Shown one piece after another: positions 33,562-45,626 of a stretch of 64,000 bases of DNA (position 1 is the first letter of the stretch; the number at the start of each line of letters is the position of its first letter). The notes beneath the pieces were generated by a model. It did no database searches, had not been told where the DNA came from, and was given only the letters and a program-made list of their open reading frames with translations. This DNA comes from Cryptomeria japonica (lineage: Eukaryota; Streptophyta; Pinopsida; Cupressales; Cupressaceae): the NCBI RefSeq assembly GCF_030272615.1, contig NC_081414.1, positions 765,501,483 to 765,565,482 on the forward strand, written 5' to 3'. Both the position numbers and the translations under genes were made by a program.

Positions 33562-34257
33562 TTGTTCCGTAGGAAGTGTAACTTGCGGTTTGTCAGTGGT
33601 GATGGGATCTTTATAGATCCAGTCCGCTAGGTCCTCATCTTGTGTTTCTTCCTCTTGACTCTTTCCAAGGATGAAAGGCGTCAAGGCACATGCTGGCGTG
33701 ATTAGTGGTTGCTGGAGTAACTGCTGTGGTTTACCATGTGTTCTAGGAGAAGTGGGCATTTGTCCCACACAAAAGAGCTGACTTAAGTTATATTCTCCAG
33801 GACCTTCCTCTGTGACTTTCATCTTAAGCTTTTCTTGCTTGGGTATAGGGGTGTTCGAACTGGCAAGAGAGGTGGGATTTACATATGATGTGGAGGAAAT
33901 GGCTTCCCTATTATTAGGAACAGTAATCTCTGGTTGATGGCTGATATTATGGCAAAATGCAAAGGGATTTGCATCACCCAGGATTGTGATCTCTGCACCA
34001 TTATGTGGGAACTTGATACATTGATGGTAGGTAGATGGAACGGCTTGCATGGCATGTATCCAAGGTCTTCCTAATAATAGATTATATGGCAGAGGAAGGT
34101 CCAGAACCTGACAAATTATGTGTTTTACCACAGGGCCCACTCGGATTGGTAGCACCACCGCTCCTTTGGATGAACGCTCTGCATCATCATAGGCCTTGAT
34201 GGTGATCTTCTTGCGAGGATCCACTGATTCTATTGCATATCCCAATGCTGTGACCAA
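33484..34257 (-). pseudogene. Tat aspartic protease region with G-patch-like tail
   Basis: The protease catalytic DNGAGLN lies just upstream, before the TAG at 34258-34260. This segment carries the rest of the fold: VLPIRVGPVVKHIICQVLDL, LPYNLLLGRPWIHAMQA and YHQCIKFPHNGAEITILGD. The C-terminal part ends with a G-patch-like sequence (GKGLLIMQRMGYDGQSALGY), cut by TGA at 33484-33486 and resumed after it as NTGLGF. Protease would cleave the Gag-Pol polyprotein. A G-patch next to a retroelement protease recalls betaretroviruses, where it binds RNA; its role here is inference. Confidence 0.85.
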
Positions 34258-36447
34258 CTATAGTGTACAAATGTTTAGGCCTGCTCCATTATCTATCAAG
34301 ACTCGCTTGATCCTGTGTTGGTTGACAAAGCCTTCAATGTGGAGTGAGGCGTTATGAGGTTGCTGGAATGAAGAGTTGTCACTTTCAGAAAAAGTGAGAC
34401 AAGGTGATGACTTTAGATTTCCAACCATGGCTTGAAATTGGTCTGTGTTCAGGTTTGCAGGGACTGACGCCTCTTGGAGTGCTTGATCCAAGATTGTTTT
34501 ATGAGATGGCGATAGGCGTAATAGTTCTAAAATGGATATGAGCGCAGGCGTTTTGTCTAATTGTTCCACAAGATTGTACTGCTTTGGATTGGAGGTGGTG
34601 CCTTGTGGAGCTGCCTTGATGGTGACCTTGCCACGACGTGTAACAACATTGCAATTTGAGGTGGGATTTTTGAAGGTTATGGTTGCAATTTGTTCACTGG
34701 CATCATACAGGTGATTTACAGTGTAGTTATACGCAGCCTGCGTATAATCAGTGGTATCAGTGCCTCGCCGGGAAGTGGAAGGACCCCTTTGATCTTGTGA
34801 TGGAAGTGGATTCTTAAACATTAAATGATCATTATTTGTCATTTTTGGATCATGTCCTTCAATCTCAATTTCTCCTCGATCAATAAGATCTTGAATGAGA
34901 TCTTTCAATCGATGACAATTACTTGTCTTGTGTCCTCGTCCTTGATGGAACTCACAATGTTCAGTATCTCTCCACCATGCTGGTTTGACCTGAGGCTCAT
35001 AGTTGGATAGCTTAGGTAGAGTGATCAAATTCTGAGAAAGGAGTTGTCGCATCACTGTTTCAATGGGTTCCCCTAAGGGAGTGTATGTGCGTTTTTGTTT
35101 TTGTGGACGAGGTCTTGGTTCATCATGAGATGTGATGCGACCTTGATTAAGAGGAACATTTGTGTTATTTTGAGGTGGAAGATTTTGTCCTGCAAACCGA
35201 ACCACAGGTTGTGCATTTTGGACAGTCCGAGCATCCACAACCCCATCGTTGACGATATTTTTATTCTTGTTCCAGAAGTTTGGTTTATCACTATTGAATC
35301 GCGGGCGAGGACCATCTTTTGGTTCATTAAAGATTTTGATGAGTCCTTTCTTGATGAGTGCCCTTTCACATTTTATACCCTTGGTGATCATATCGTTAAA
35401 GGAGTCTGTGTCTTTGACATCCAAGTGAAATTCCATTTCTTCGTTTAAGTTGGAAATGAAAATTTCCACTAGTTCTCGTTCAGGTAACTGAAGAGAACGT
35501 CTGCTAGACATTTGGCGCCATCGTTGCAGGAATACTGAGAATAGTTCACCTGGTTTTTGTTTGGTGTTGCACAGATCAGCCATGGTGATGTCGCGTTCAA
35601 TATTATAAGAGTAATGAGATAGGAACTTCTGGATGAGTTCCTCAAATGTTCTTATGCCACCTGGTAGTCGGGAAAACCATGATGTGGTTGTTCCTCCCAA
35701 GCTTTGGGGAAAAAGGCGCATTAGGTATGTGTCCTCATAAGCGACTTCGAGACAAGCGGAATGAAATTCTCGGACATGATCACGGGGATCTCCCTTTCCT
35801 CTATATTTTTCAAATTTTGGTGTTTCGAACCCGCGTGGAAAGGGTGGCATATAAAGATTCCTATCAAACGGATAGGGACAGATGTCGTTAAGTGAGAATT
35901 GATTGGTCCTAACACCACTATGAAGTTGTTGGGCGAGATTCTCGACTTGTTGCCGCAACATCTCCATTTCATTTGGAGGAGGAGGTGGTGGGTTACCTCG
36001 AGGGATGTTATATCTGATGTGATTTCTACCTCTTTCCTCCTCATGGCGACTTTGTCTTTCTGATGCTTGTCTTAATTGGGCAAGATCAAAGTCAGAGGGG
36101 AGTTTGGCTCCTTCTTGAGCGAGTTTTAAGAAGTGAGCATCTGCATTGCTCCTTAGTATTTCATCAAATAATCTGTTAAAATGAGGGTTATGCTGAACCC
36201 TTTCGATTGTTGACGGAGTAGGAGTACTTGGGTTTTCATCATTTACATTTCCTCCAAGTGCTTCTTGAAATTCATTGAGATTGTCCTCTTCTTCCTCAAT
36301 TTCTATTTCTCGTTGCCTTGATCGCGATCGGGTTTGAGCCATTTTGTTTGCAAGTTTGTTTTGAAGTTGATTGAAGATGATGATGAGTTGGTGATGAAAT
36401 GAAAGATTGATGATTGGTGATTTGTGTTGTATGTGGATCTCTAGCAC
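34258..36447 (-). pseudogene. Tat Gag with protease N-terminus
   Basis: The open frame is 729 codons. The likely start is the Met at 36340-36342 (MAQTRSRSRQ), since the 35 residues before it look like translated leader. The basic N-terminus is followed by an acidic stretch, a Pro-rich patch (GNPPPPPPNEM), and the retrotransposon gag domain (PKFEKYRGKGDPRDHVREFH, MRLFPQSLGGTTTSWFSRLP, FLQRWRQMSSRRSLQLPERE). A Tat-type zinc motif reads CEFHQGRGHKTSNC. The frame enters protease at VLIDNGAGLNICTL and meets TAG at 34258-34260; the older Tat element has CAT at that codon. Gag would form the particle and bind the RNA. Apart from the stop it appears intact. Confidence 0.92.
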
Positions 36448-39035
36448 TTTAAGGTAGATGTAACCGAAATTCCTTCTTTGATTTGCTTGTTTGTTTGATA
36501 AGTTTGGATGTGATAAGGTGCAGAGAAATCTGAGATGTGTTACAGATTTAACTACCTAGCAATGAGAGGATTCACTCATGAACTAGTTTTAACCTGTGTA
36601 GATGTGTCTCTTAGGATGAGCTTATCCTAGATGTAGAAACAATCTAAAAAGTGATGTGATGTGTTTTGATTTCAAGCAATATCTAAAAAAGAATCTTGGG
36701 ACAAGAACCTCTTAATGTTTTGAGAGTTGGGATGGATTGATGATGAAGTGATGATGTATGAGTGAGATGATGGATGTTTTTGTTTTCAACTTCAATAAAA
36801 ACTCTGTGTCACAGATGGGACAAACTCTACCTCTTCCCTTTCAGGCGTTGGTGGCACTTCTCGAGCTGTGTTGTAGGTGATACAGATGTTTGGGAAGAAA
36901 TTGGGATTAATCTTTCCTCCTTGATTTTTGTGATAACTCAGAGCTCTATATTGCATAAAAGCTCCGCGGTTCAATGATTCTGAATCAAACTCGTTTGTTT
37001 TACCTTGAAGGTATAGACGCATGCGATGTAGAAAGACTCTATGGGAGACAAAGATTTGTCAATTGATATAGAAGAATTTCCTCCTTTTGATTAAAGCCTT
37101 TGAGCTTAGTGGTCTCCTTTTCAAGGTGATACTCTGATGACACTTCTTCTTTCGCAAGATGTGAAGAATGGTCATAAAAGTTGTGACTTTGTGTTGTTTG
37201 CACTTTGTTTTTGGTGTTTTTGGTTGTGTTGACAAATGTTGGATGAATACTTTGTTTTTGGGATTGATTTTCTGATTTTTCTTTGACAAGAAAACAAAGC
37301 AAGCACACAAACACAAGAATGTTGCCTCAAAAGGCACAAATGAGTATGGGTCTAGATCAACCCAATCCCTGGACTTGTTTTTGACCCTTCCTTTAGATTT
37401 ATTTTAAGGTGTAATTCCAAAGCCTGAAGTCGGCTCAATTTGCACTAGGTCTGTAAAACGAACACACTTCAAACACTTTTTATCCCTAAGGTCAAATGGC
37501 CAGTTGTGATAAATTTAGCCCACATCTTGATATTTCTTCGACTTTGGTACTACATACCTTATGAATCCCGCCGTGGCAGGTAAGGATGTGATATACTAAG
37601 TCTTGCACGAGCATAACAAATAGATGATCCCTATGATGGGGGAGTCACCACTTTTATCAAGCCACAAGTGACTTTTCAAAAAGCTATGTTTCTACTCAAG
37701 GAAATATGTATGGTGAGTATCTTGGGAGCAAAACCATCTATGCTCTTGCACTAAATTATATCTCAAATATCCTCAATCAATAGAACAGGTGGGCTACTAC
37801 TTAAAGGTGTTTAGTCATGTTCGATGGCTTTGGACATAAGTTCATTCTGCAGTGACTCACTTAAGAGCCTTGTAACTGGTGGTGGGGCCCATTTGTCCTT
37901 TCGGCCAGTTACACTGTAGGAACAGCTATACCCAAGGCTACAGCTTTCGCTCTCACCTGATTTCTATAGCGGCTCGAAGGATTTACCGCTCGAGGTCGTT
38001 CCCAAGAGTATCGATCCCTTGGCAGGCCTCTCTTAAAAAGATAAAATGTGAGTGTTACTAACACTTTTCTCTTGCACCTAGGACCACGAAAGCCAAGGGA
38101 GAGGATAGTGTGTGTTAGAAGTAGGACCACTCGACCAACTCTTTGCACAAGTGTGCCAAGCACGAAAAACACCTGTTCTTTTTAATCTATCATTGCAATG
38201 TGATCTAACTATTTGGAGATGTTGCTCCAACAATCATGGTGTTCTTTTTAATTTTCAAAGGCAATTGTTTGAGTAAACTAGAATTTGCAAATCCTGGTCA
38301 ACTTAATGAAAAACACGTTTGCATGAAGTAAGATTGCTTTAAAAATGAGACAAGTTGATTGTGAATTTTATTTGCACCAAAAATGGAAGTGTGGATTGTG
38401 AGTTTTATCTTGATGCAAGAAATAAAATTTGCCTTGTTGATTTTAAGCACCAAAACGAAGTTTGTTTCCTAACTTGCAAAAAAAAATAAAGTTGTTTTTG
38501 TATAAGTTTGTGGTTCTTTTTACCTTTGAACAATGAAATTCTTTTTAAGAGCCCCAAACAAATGTGTGATTCTTTTTCAAAAGCCCAAATTTGAAATGTG
38601 AAGTTAATTTTAAACCAAAATAAAAAGTGAATTCATTTTTAAAACCAACTTCAAAAACAAGTTAGTAAAAAATATAAATCTACTCTTTAATCTAATTTAA
38701 ATCTGCACAAAAGAGAAAAATAGTTAGTAAAATCTGCCTATTTGGTGGGCTTCTACAAGCCTAAATTTTTTTTTTTTTTTTTTTTTGGTTACAAGGTGAT
38801 TTGTACAACGTTTTGTTACAATAGCGCTAGTCTGCGTTTGAACAGAGGCACTATTTAACACAAACGTATTAAAAGAAAGGGAAAGACAGAGAAGGGAAAA
38901 GCACTGAAACAGGGGGAATAGCGCCAAAATAATGCCAAACGCACCAAAACAGTGTCAAAATCGCAACCTGTGTGACATTTTCAACATTCAAACATGTTAT
39001 TGGTTAAAAAAAAAAAATGATCTTTTTGGTGTTTG
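36448..39035 (-). other. Tat 5' leader (2.6 kb)
   Basis: Between the primer site and gag there is no long ORF, unlike Ogre elements, which carry an extra ORF here. A GC-richer block at 37870-38170 stands out from the AT-rich rest; on the minus strand it holds two related motifs (CCTCGAGCGG, CCTTCGAGCCGC) and a splice-donor-like CAG|GTGAGAG. A T24-class run is at 38766-38790 (poly-A on the minus strand). The length suggests packaging or expression signals; none can be proven. Confidence 0.6.
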
Positions 39036-39055
39036 GATTCACGTCGGGTTCACCA
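39036..39055 (-). other. Tat primer binding site, tRNA-Trp type
   Basis: On the minus strand, two bases after the LTR end, the site reads TGGTGAACCCGACGTGAATC. It is the complement of a tRNA 3' end ending GGGTTCACCA. From memory of plant nuclear tRNA-Trp(CCA) the 20 nt match is complete, including T-stem and acceptor pairs. Other plant tRNAs I compared do not fit. Confidence 0.75.
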
Positions 39056-39057
39056 AA

Positions 39058-40824
39058 TGATGCTCTGCAAAAAGGATTAGAAAATCTGTTTGATGGCAAC
39101 ACACACAAGAGCACAAGAAACAAACGTTAGTGTTAGCAACAAAAGATTATCCTAAACAGGCATATCAAGAGAGATATTAAGCATGAAATAGAAAGCATAT
39201 AAACATAAAATGAAATAGCTAATCAAGATGCTCATAGTTGCTCCTCCCTTGTTCCTCTCCTCTCCAAGTCCCAAATGAGTGTAGCTCTCAGCAGCTTTTT
39301 GCACTATGGATGCTTATGGAGGATTGAGATTTAATACTAAGCTTCAAATATGAAATGAAAAGCTAAATACTATGCTAGAGTAGATAGTGATGCTATGAAA
39401 AAGCTCTATGCTAATGCCATTATAACAACAATACTCTAAAATGCTTCTCCCTTTGCTTGAGGAGAAGGGTTCTATTTATAGAAGAAATGGGGAAATGAAG
39501 GGTTAAGATTGAGCAATCTTAACAAGGGTTAGGATTGAAAGTTGGGGATCCATGTGCACAATTGGCACCAATAAAATGGTGACAAGTTTCAACATAGGAT
39601 TGGGTTGAGAGAAGAGGTTGGAGGCATTAAAGGCCTGAGAAGACCTCATGGTTATCTAGAAGGCAAGGGTCAAGTCTAAATTAAGATTACCCACTGGATT
39701 AAGAGTTAATCCAAGGATAAACCTTTGTGCAAATGTTTAAGAGATAATCATGGTCAAAGCATTAATGGCCTGATGAGACCTTTGGGTTGGGTAGAGGTTG
39801 AGTCAAAACAAATGTTTTAACCATGTGGGAGGGTTTGAGGTAACCATTAATGGTTATTGGAGACTTTGGGGATTAAGTGGTTGAAGGTTGAAAGCCTTCA
39901 ATGGTTATCAAAGACTTTGAGCCATTTAGTGGTTGAAGGTTGGAAGCTTTCAAAGGTTATCCAAGACTTTGAGGGTTAATTTGTTGAACACACAAAGCAT
40001 TAATTGCTTTTCAAAGACTTTGGAGTCTTTGAGAAGTGACTCCAATTTGCTTAGGAATGTGACAATATTTAGGGGATGGATTAGGCTAATTAGGAAGGGT
40101 TTAGAAGAATTTAGAAGGGGTTTAGGCATACAAGTGGATTTTGTAGGAAAATGCAAGTGGGAGAAATTTTGGTATTTTCAATTAAAATAAAATCATTTAT
40201 TTCAATTAAATGGTGTAAGTTGAATTTGGATAAATATTTAAATAAATATTAATTTATTTAAATGAGAAAAATGAAGATAAAGCATTAAAATGCTTGAAGA
40301 CTTTGAGGGAAACCATTAAAGGCTTGAAGACTTTAAGGAAAACCATTAAAGTCTTAAGAAGACTATAGAAGGAAGCCATCAAGTTTGACTACTTTAAGGG
40401 AAACCATTAAAGGTTTCAAGTGGGTGAGGATAAATAGGATTTTAAATAAATAATTTATTTAAAATAGTTGTGCAACTTGCTTTTGTAGGAAAATACAAGT
40501 GGGTGGAGGATAAAGGTGATTTAAATAAATGTTAATTTATTTAAATGTGAGAGGTGGGATTTTGGGGGATTTAAATAAATATTAATTTATTTAAATGTGA
40601 GAGAATATTTAATTAAATAAATATGATTTATTTATTTAATTAATGGTCTGAATTTGGTTAAGTGAATTAAATCAAATAAATTGAATAATTTATTTAATTA
40701 ATAGGAGAAGAGCGTTAAGATGAATTAATTAAATATTAATTTAATTAATTATTAATTGATGGTTAAATAATCAAATAAATACTAAGTATTCATTTAATTA
40801 AGTGGACAGATTTATGTGACTACA
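39058..40824 (-). repeat. Tat element 5' LTR (1767 bp)
   Basis: It starts TGATGCTCTGC and ends GTGACTACA on the plus strand. It matches 24900-26651 almost base for base except in 39276-39489, where a block of substitutions and indels lies. One isolated difference is G26057 versus A40230. Confidence 0.95.
39472..39481 (-). promoter_or_regulatory. Tat LTR TATA box
   Basis: The minus strand reads CTATAAATAG. With a normal 25-30 bp offset, transcription would start near 39440-39447, so R and U5 lie between there and 39058. The equivalent in the 3' LTR is 25299-25308. Confidence 0.7.
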
Positions 40825-41429
40825 CCATGAAATTGAAATGACTAAAAGGAAAGGATCTGCTTTTGAGGGAGATGTTGAATTATGACTGCAAACTGAATTA
40901 TGATACCCACTTGTGAAGTTTTTCCTGCCTCCACATGGAGTTAGGGTTTAGGAAGTCTTCAACAAAATAGGATGAATAAAGTCTCCTTCAATGCTTGAAA
41001 CTTGATTTTACTGTTGCTCTTTAGCTGAAAGAAAATTGATAATGCTCAAATGCTCTTGAATGCTTGATCTCATGTGTGCTCTTGATGCTCAAATGTGAGG
41101 GGAAATCCTCTTTACATACTTTCCTGTTGGTGAAATTGGCTAATTTTTTTGACATGAGTCGACACAGAGAGGGAAATCCCGCTCAATTTTGAAATAGGAC
41201 CAAGGAGTCAAATTGAGCCCAATTTAGGGAGGACCATGGCATAGCGCCACAGTCTTACCCTATTTTGGGGCAGACATAAGGTGCCAGATGAGGTGCAATT
41301 TGAGTTTAGATGCCATTTATAATGTGCTAGAGCATAATAAGGTCTTGAATCGGGCCAAGGGGCGCAAACACTAAGGTGAAGACTGAAATACGGTCAAAAT
41401 TGCAAATGGTGCAATTTTAGGACACTACA

Positions 41430-41808
41430 TTTTCTAAACATTGCAAGTAGGCTTTTTAAGTTAAAAAAGAGGCTGATTTGAAATTACAAAAGAATTATTA
41501 AATGATATTTCTAAAATAAAAAAATATATTTTTGACTAGATGAGAAAATCTTCTCCAAAAGGGTTTTTTTTTTATAATGATAAATTTAGTAGACAAAAGG
41601 TGATACTAAATGAAAACTGCCAAATTCAGCTATGTTGGACTTCAAAATATTATTACAAAAAAAATATACATCAAAATTTAATTTAAAATTTTTTTAACAC
41701 TGCATATATATGTCCTCTATTTGGAAAATTAAAATCAGAGAAAAACAAGTTCTTTTTCATTTTTTTTGGTGATACTCACTAGAACTCCTGCTTTTCGGTT
41801 TTTTTAGC
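41430..41808. other. AT-rich sequence, possibly part of a TIR element
   Basis: This A/T-rich stretch precedes the LINE insertion site. It could be the left part of the TIR-family copy whose right end is at 49380, but no left terminus could be found. Confidence 0.3.
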
Positions 41809-41826
41809 AATAAAAATTTTGTCTTT
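41809..41826. repeat. LINE target-site duplication (left copy)
   Basis: The 18 bp AATAAAAATTTTGTCTTT is matched at 49153-49170 with one difference (C for T). Confidence 0.85.
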
Positions 41827-41836
41827 TTTTTTTTTT

Positions 41837-43233
41837 CGATAAAAGGCCGAAGCCAAATTTATTTTTATTATCATAAAATTACATCTCCATTCGGTGTGGG
41901 CACCGGTAGGAAAGAATGGAGATAAGAAAACCTCCGGTCTCGCCCAAATCCCTTACAGGATCAAATATTACAAAGTGTCTGTACAATTTACAATTCCTCC
42001 ATTGAGGCTACATACAATTTTATAGATACATGTCAGTTTTCACTTAATTTTTATACATCTTTTCTATCCATCTTCCTTTGTGAGCTCTGTTCAGTCTGTC
42101 TTGGCGAAATCACTAGTGTTATGATCTTTATCTTCCATCCTCTCCCTTGACCTGTAAAGTTCACTGCATATATCTCCACCAGCTAGTTAGTAGCAAATGC
42201 AAACCAAATCATTTTAGAGATCATATAATAATTATTTCTGACTTTCCATCCCTTATAGTGAGATTATAGCCTTGCAAACCCTTATCTAGACACCCCTTTA
42301 TTTAAGTATGTGTCTAAATAAGAGATTAGCGAGGCTACAATTCAACCAGCTAAGGATGGTTAGCATCAACATAATATCCTTAAATCTGCTACTTCTTTCA
42401 TGACCAAATACATTATAGCCATGTTCATATTCTTGGATTGAAACATATAAATCTGTTTCTGCATATTCTGCCATATCAGTATAGATAATTCATCAAGCAT
42501 ATATATATATAAATATGCATATGCATTAATATATCCATATATATTGCATATCTGTCATATATTTCTGCATATGTATCTTTATATATTTATGAAATTAAAT
42601 GCTCAAATTTCAATTTCACATACCAGTATACATCCTACTTACATTTATATGCCTTTCTATTCATTTCTGTGTATGTATATTCTATCACCATCCATTTCTT
42701 ATTGCTGCCCTTTAGTTGAAGCCATCATTCATATGTATAAACTTTATACATTCTTCTGTGTAAGTTTGCCAGTCTGCATATATATCTACATATATGTATG
42801 AAAAAACAGAGTGACAAATTCGTAATTTTCTCTGTATTCATTTTTATTCCTCCATCTATGTATCTACCAAAGCCATTTCCGTTTCTTTCACATATTTCCC
42901 TGATCCATAAACCATACATCTCATAACATAGATAACCATTAAAAAAGTTAGCGTAAAAATGATTTCTAGGGTTACGGAATCTGAGTTTCTTTTTACCCAC
43001 CTATTCTGCCTATCACAATAACCAGCCTATTATGATGAGAATCCTACTTATTAACAGAACACACCTTGTTATAAGTAATATGTCTTTATATATATCCATA
43101 TATAATCTATTCATCCCAAAAAAGATTTTTGAAAAAAACACACAAATATGTCCTGTATTTATGCTAAGTCTGTTGCCCAGAATTGCAAATCCTGTCAAAA
43201 TTTGAAGTGAGCTTAACAGAACAAATGTTTCAG
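41837..43233 (-). other. LINE 3' untranslated region
   Basis: No conserved ORF is present. The terminal 130 bp is shared with the LINE tail at 12660-12789. The middle part is rich in TATATG/CATATA motifs (42490-42800). Plus-strand ORFs in it, such as 42544-42801, are simple-sequence readings. Confidence 0.75.
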
Positions 43234-44063
43234 TCATCTTTTGTCCTTATATTCAGTTATATTGATTATCTTCTTGTTTATTCCGTCTGCCCCTAAATTA
43301 GCTAATTCATCCACTGCCCTGTTAGCTTCCCTGTAAATATGATTTATAGTGTAATCTTCGAAATTGTCTAGTATTTCTAATGCTTTTTCAAGCATGCCAT
43401 TGAGCTTCCAGTTTGGTGTTTCTTTCTTCCTAATAGCATTTATAATTATTGCAGAATCTCCTTCAATTTCTAACTTAGTTATACCTAATTCTTTACACAT
43501 GTTTAATCCTTCGATAAGACTCAGGATTTCTGCAGTATTATTGGTAACCTTGCCCAAATGTATGGCTTTAGATCCAATACATTCTCCCTTGTCTGAATGA
43601 ATTATGCATCCAGCCCCTGCCATTCCAGGGTTACCTCTGGATGCTCCATCGAAGTTTAATTTGACCCATCCATTCTTTGGCAGTTGCCATTTGCATGTTT
43701 TTCTTATTTCTTCTTTATTATTTCTTTCTTTACCAAAAAAAGTGGGATTTTTATCCCATCCCATTGTTTCCTAATGAAGTTATCCCATTCTGTAAATGTT
43801 TTCCCATATGATGGTATATTCATATTTTTGTTATTGGCTAATTCAACTATTGCTACTTCTATTTTTAATATGAGTTTCTCCACTGGCATTTCCTCTTCTT
43901 GGAATATCCTCCTATTCCTTTCTTTCCAAACTTCCCATATTAGAATGGATGGATTGCAAATCCATAGGTTGTGGAACAAACTATTCTTCTTTATGATTGG
44001 CCAATATGTACACCATTCCAACAGGGAAGAGCTAATAGCTCCTGACCATCCTAGTTTTTCCAT
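43234..44063 (-). pseudogene. LINE ORF2 C-terminus with RNase H
   Basis: Frame 44063-43704 reads the post-RT region (CTYWPIIKKNSLFHNLWICN, LIWEVWKERNRRIFQEEE), then a one-base shift near 43764 moves to the frame 43764-43234. That frame encodes RNase H: VKLNFDGASRGNPGMAGAGC (Asp), NNTAEILSLIEGL (Glu), IEGDSAIIINAIRK (Asp) and HIYREANRAVDELANLGADG (His/Asp). The domain is complete with all acidic residues. It would remove the RNA strand during target-primed reverse transcription. A TAG at 44073-44075 separates it from the RT frame. Confidence 0.9.
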
Positions 44064-44072
44064 TAACCAATA

Positions 44073-45626
44073 CTAGCAACACTGCGTGTATTTGCATGTC
44101 AAAAAGATATGATCACTTGTTTCCTCTTCTTTCTTACATAAAAAGCATATCGATGGCCCCTCATATCCCCTTTTTTTAAATTGTTCTGCTGTGAGTACCT
44201 TTTTCTGTATTGCAGCCCATGTAAAGAAGCCCGCTTTTGGTAGACAGAATTTATTCCAACATAATATGGTAGGTATATGTTCTTTGTTGACTTTTTCCGC
44301 TTTGTATATGCTCTTGAAACCATCCCTACAATTATATTGTCCATCTCTGGATTCTGTCCATATTAATACATCCTCCCCTTCTCTTATGATAAACATTCTA
44401 TGTGACAGTATCTTTTGAAGTTCTTGGTATTTGATTTCAGACATAAATGTGCTCATCTCTTTCCATTTCCATCCAAGAACCGAGTTTGTGTCAAGGGTTA
44501 TATAGTCCTTAACTTGTTCTCCCCATTCCTTCTTCATTTGTACCTTGATCATAGAGGTGTCCATCAACGCATCTATCGGTGGTTGGTCTCCCCATGAGTC
44601 CTCCCAAAATAATGCAAATTTTCCATTATGTATATCCCATGCTATATGTTTGCTTATATCTGGTCTACAGTCTTTTATAAAGTTCCATATTCTTGACCCT
44701 TTTGGTAATTGTCTTTCCCTAAAAATTGCTTCTTTTTGATTGGACACCAGGTATTTATTCCTTAAAATTTTTGCCCATTTATCTTCAGAAGAAGTATATA
44801 TTTTCCAGATTAATTTTGCCCCTAAAGCCCTATTCTGCCATATTAAATTTCTCACTCCCGTGCCCCCATCCTCCTTTTCCTTACATATTTTGTCCCATCC
44901 AATTAGTTTTAGTTTATTTTTGTTATCTGTTCCTTGCCAGTAAAAATTCCTGATAATCTGATCAATATTCTTATGTATTCCATTGGATAATTGTATACAG
45001 GAAAGCATATAGATGGGAACTGCCGCTAAAACTGATTTAATCAGTGTTAATCTCCCAGCCCTTGTCAACCATAGTCCTTTCCAGGATGATAATCTCTTCT
45101 TGATACGTTCTATAAGTTGAGACCATAACTTGGTGGTTCTTGTTCCTTTATCTATTGGTATCCCCAAATATGTGCAAGGTAAATTTCCAATCTTATACCC
45201 CAACAACTTTGCTATCTTGTTCTGTTCCAGTGTATGCATATTAAAACAGTATATTTCTGGTTTTGCATTGTTTACTATTTCTCCGGATGCCTTTCCATAT
45301 GAATGTAGAATTTTTTTTATCTCCCTGGCCTCTTTAAGGTTCCCTTTTCCTAATAACATCGTGTCATCTGCAAATTGTTGATGTGTGCATGGGTCTATTC
45401 CTTTTGTTATCCGTATGCCTTGCATCCTACCTTCCATTCTTGATGCATTAAAGGCTCTTCCCAAGGCTTCTGACATTATGATGAATAAGAAGGGAGATAT
45501 TGGATCCCCTTGTCTTAGGCCCCTAGTAGCTTTAAAGTATCCTTCTGGCTTTCCGTTACAATATTGAATATTGAGGGCTAGATATGCATCTATATACCCA
45601 ATTGATCCATTGTTTGTTAAATCCAA
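44073..45626 (-). pseudogene. LINE ORF2 reverse transcriptase, second part
   Basis: The 517-codon frame starts just after a frameshift. It carries TRGLRQGDPISPFLFIIMSE, the catalytic HQQFADDTMLLGKG (FADD), YLGIPIDKGTRTTKLWSQLI, LTRAGRLTLIKSVLAAVPIY and, near the end, the zf-RVT cluster CFLCKKEEETSDHIFLTCKY. These are the plant L1 RT palm, thumb and zinc regions in normal order and length. The frame is otherwise free of stops, so this part decayed little. Confidence 0.92.

Larger units (their letters stand above)
24900..40824 (-). mobile_element. Full-length Tat-type Ty3 retrotransposon (15.9 kb)
   Basis: On the minus strand the order is: LTR 40824-39058, primer site, 2.6 kb leader, gag, protease, RT, RNase H, second RNase H, integrase, a 2.4 kb 3' non-coding region, polypurine tract and LTR 26651-24900. 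CCATG duplicates flank it at 24895-24899 and 40825-40829. The second RNase H between the RT-linked one and integrase, the CX2H zinc motif in Gag, and the lack of a chromodomain are marks of the Tat/Ogre/Retand branch. The LTRs are nearly identical apart from one patch, so the insertion looks young. Three stop codons in one frame prevent a full polyprotein. Confidence 0.95.
24320..41429 (-). repeat. Old LTR (probable solo) split by the Tat element
   Basis: The left part is 24320-24899 and the right part 40825-41429, together about 1.18 kb once the CCATG duplication is counted once. Read on the minus strand it opens TGTAGTGTCCTAAAATTGCA, typical of Ty3 LTRs, and would end ATTGTGGTCA. Flanks are TTTTT on the left and TTTTC on the right, a possible 5 bp target duplication with one mismatch. 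No internal element sequence adjoins either side, so a solo LTR is the simplest reading. Boundaries are inferred. Confidence 0.42.

Noticed and set aside
39036-39055. Apparent tRNA 3' end on the plus strand
   Set aside because: Only the last 20 nt of tRNA-Trp are matched; there is no cloverleaf, and position next to the LTR shows it is a primer binding site.
42490-42800. TATATG-rich stretch considered as a separate satellite
   Set aside because: It lies within the 3' untranslated region of the LINE and shows no fixed repeat unit.
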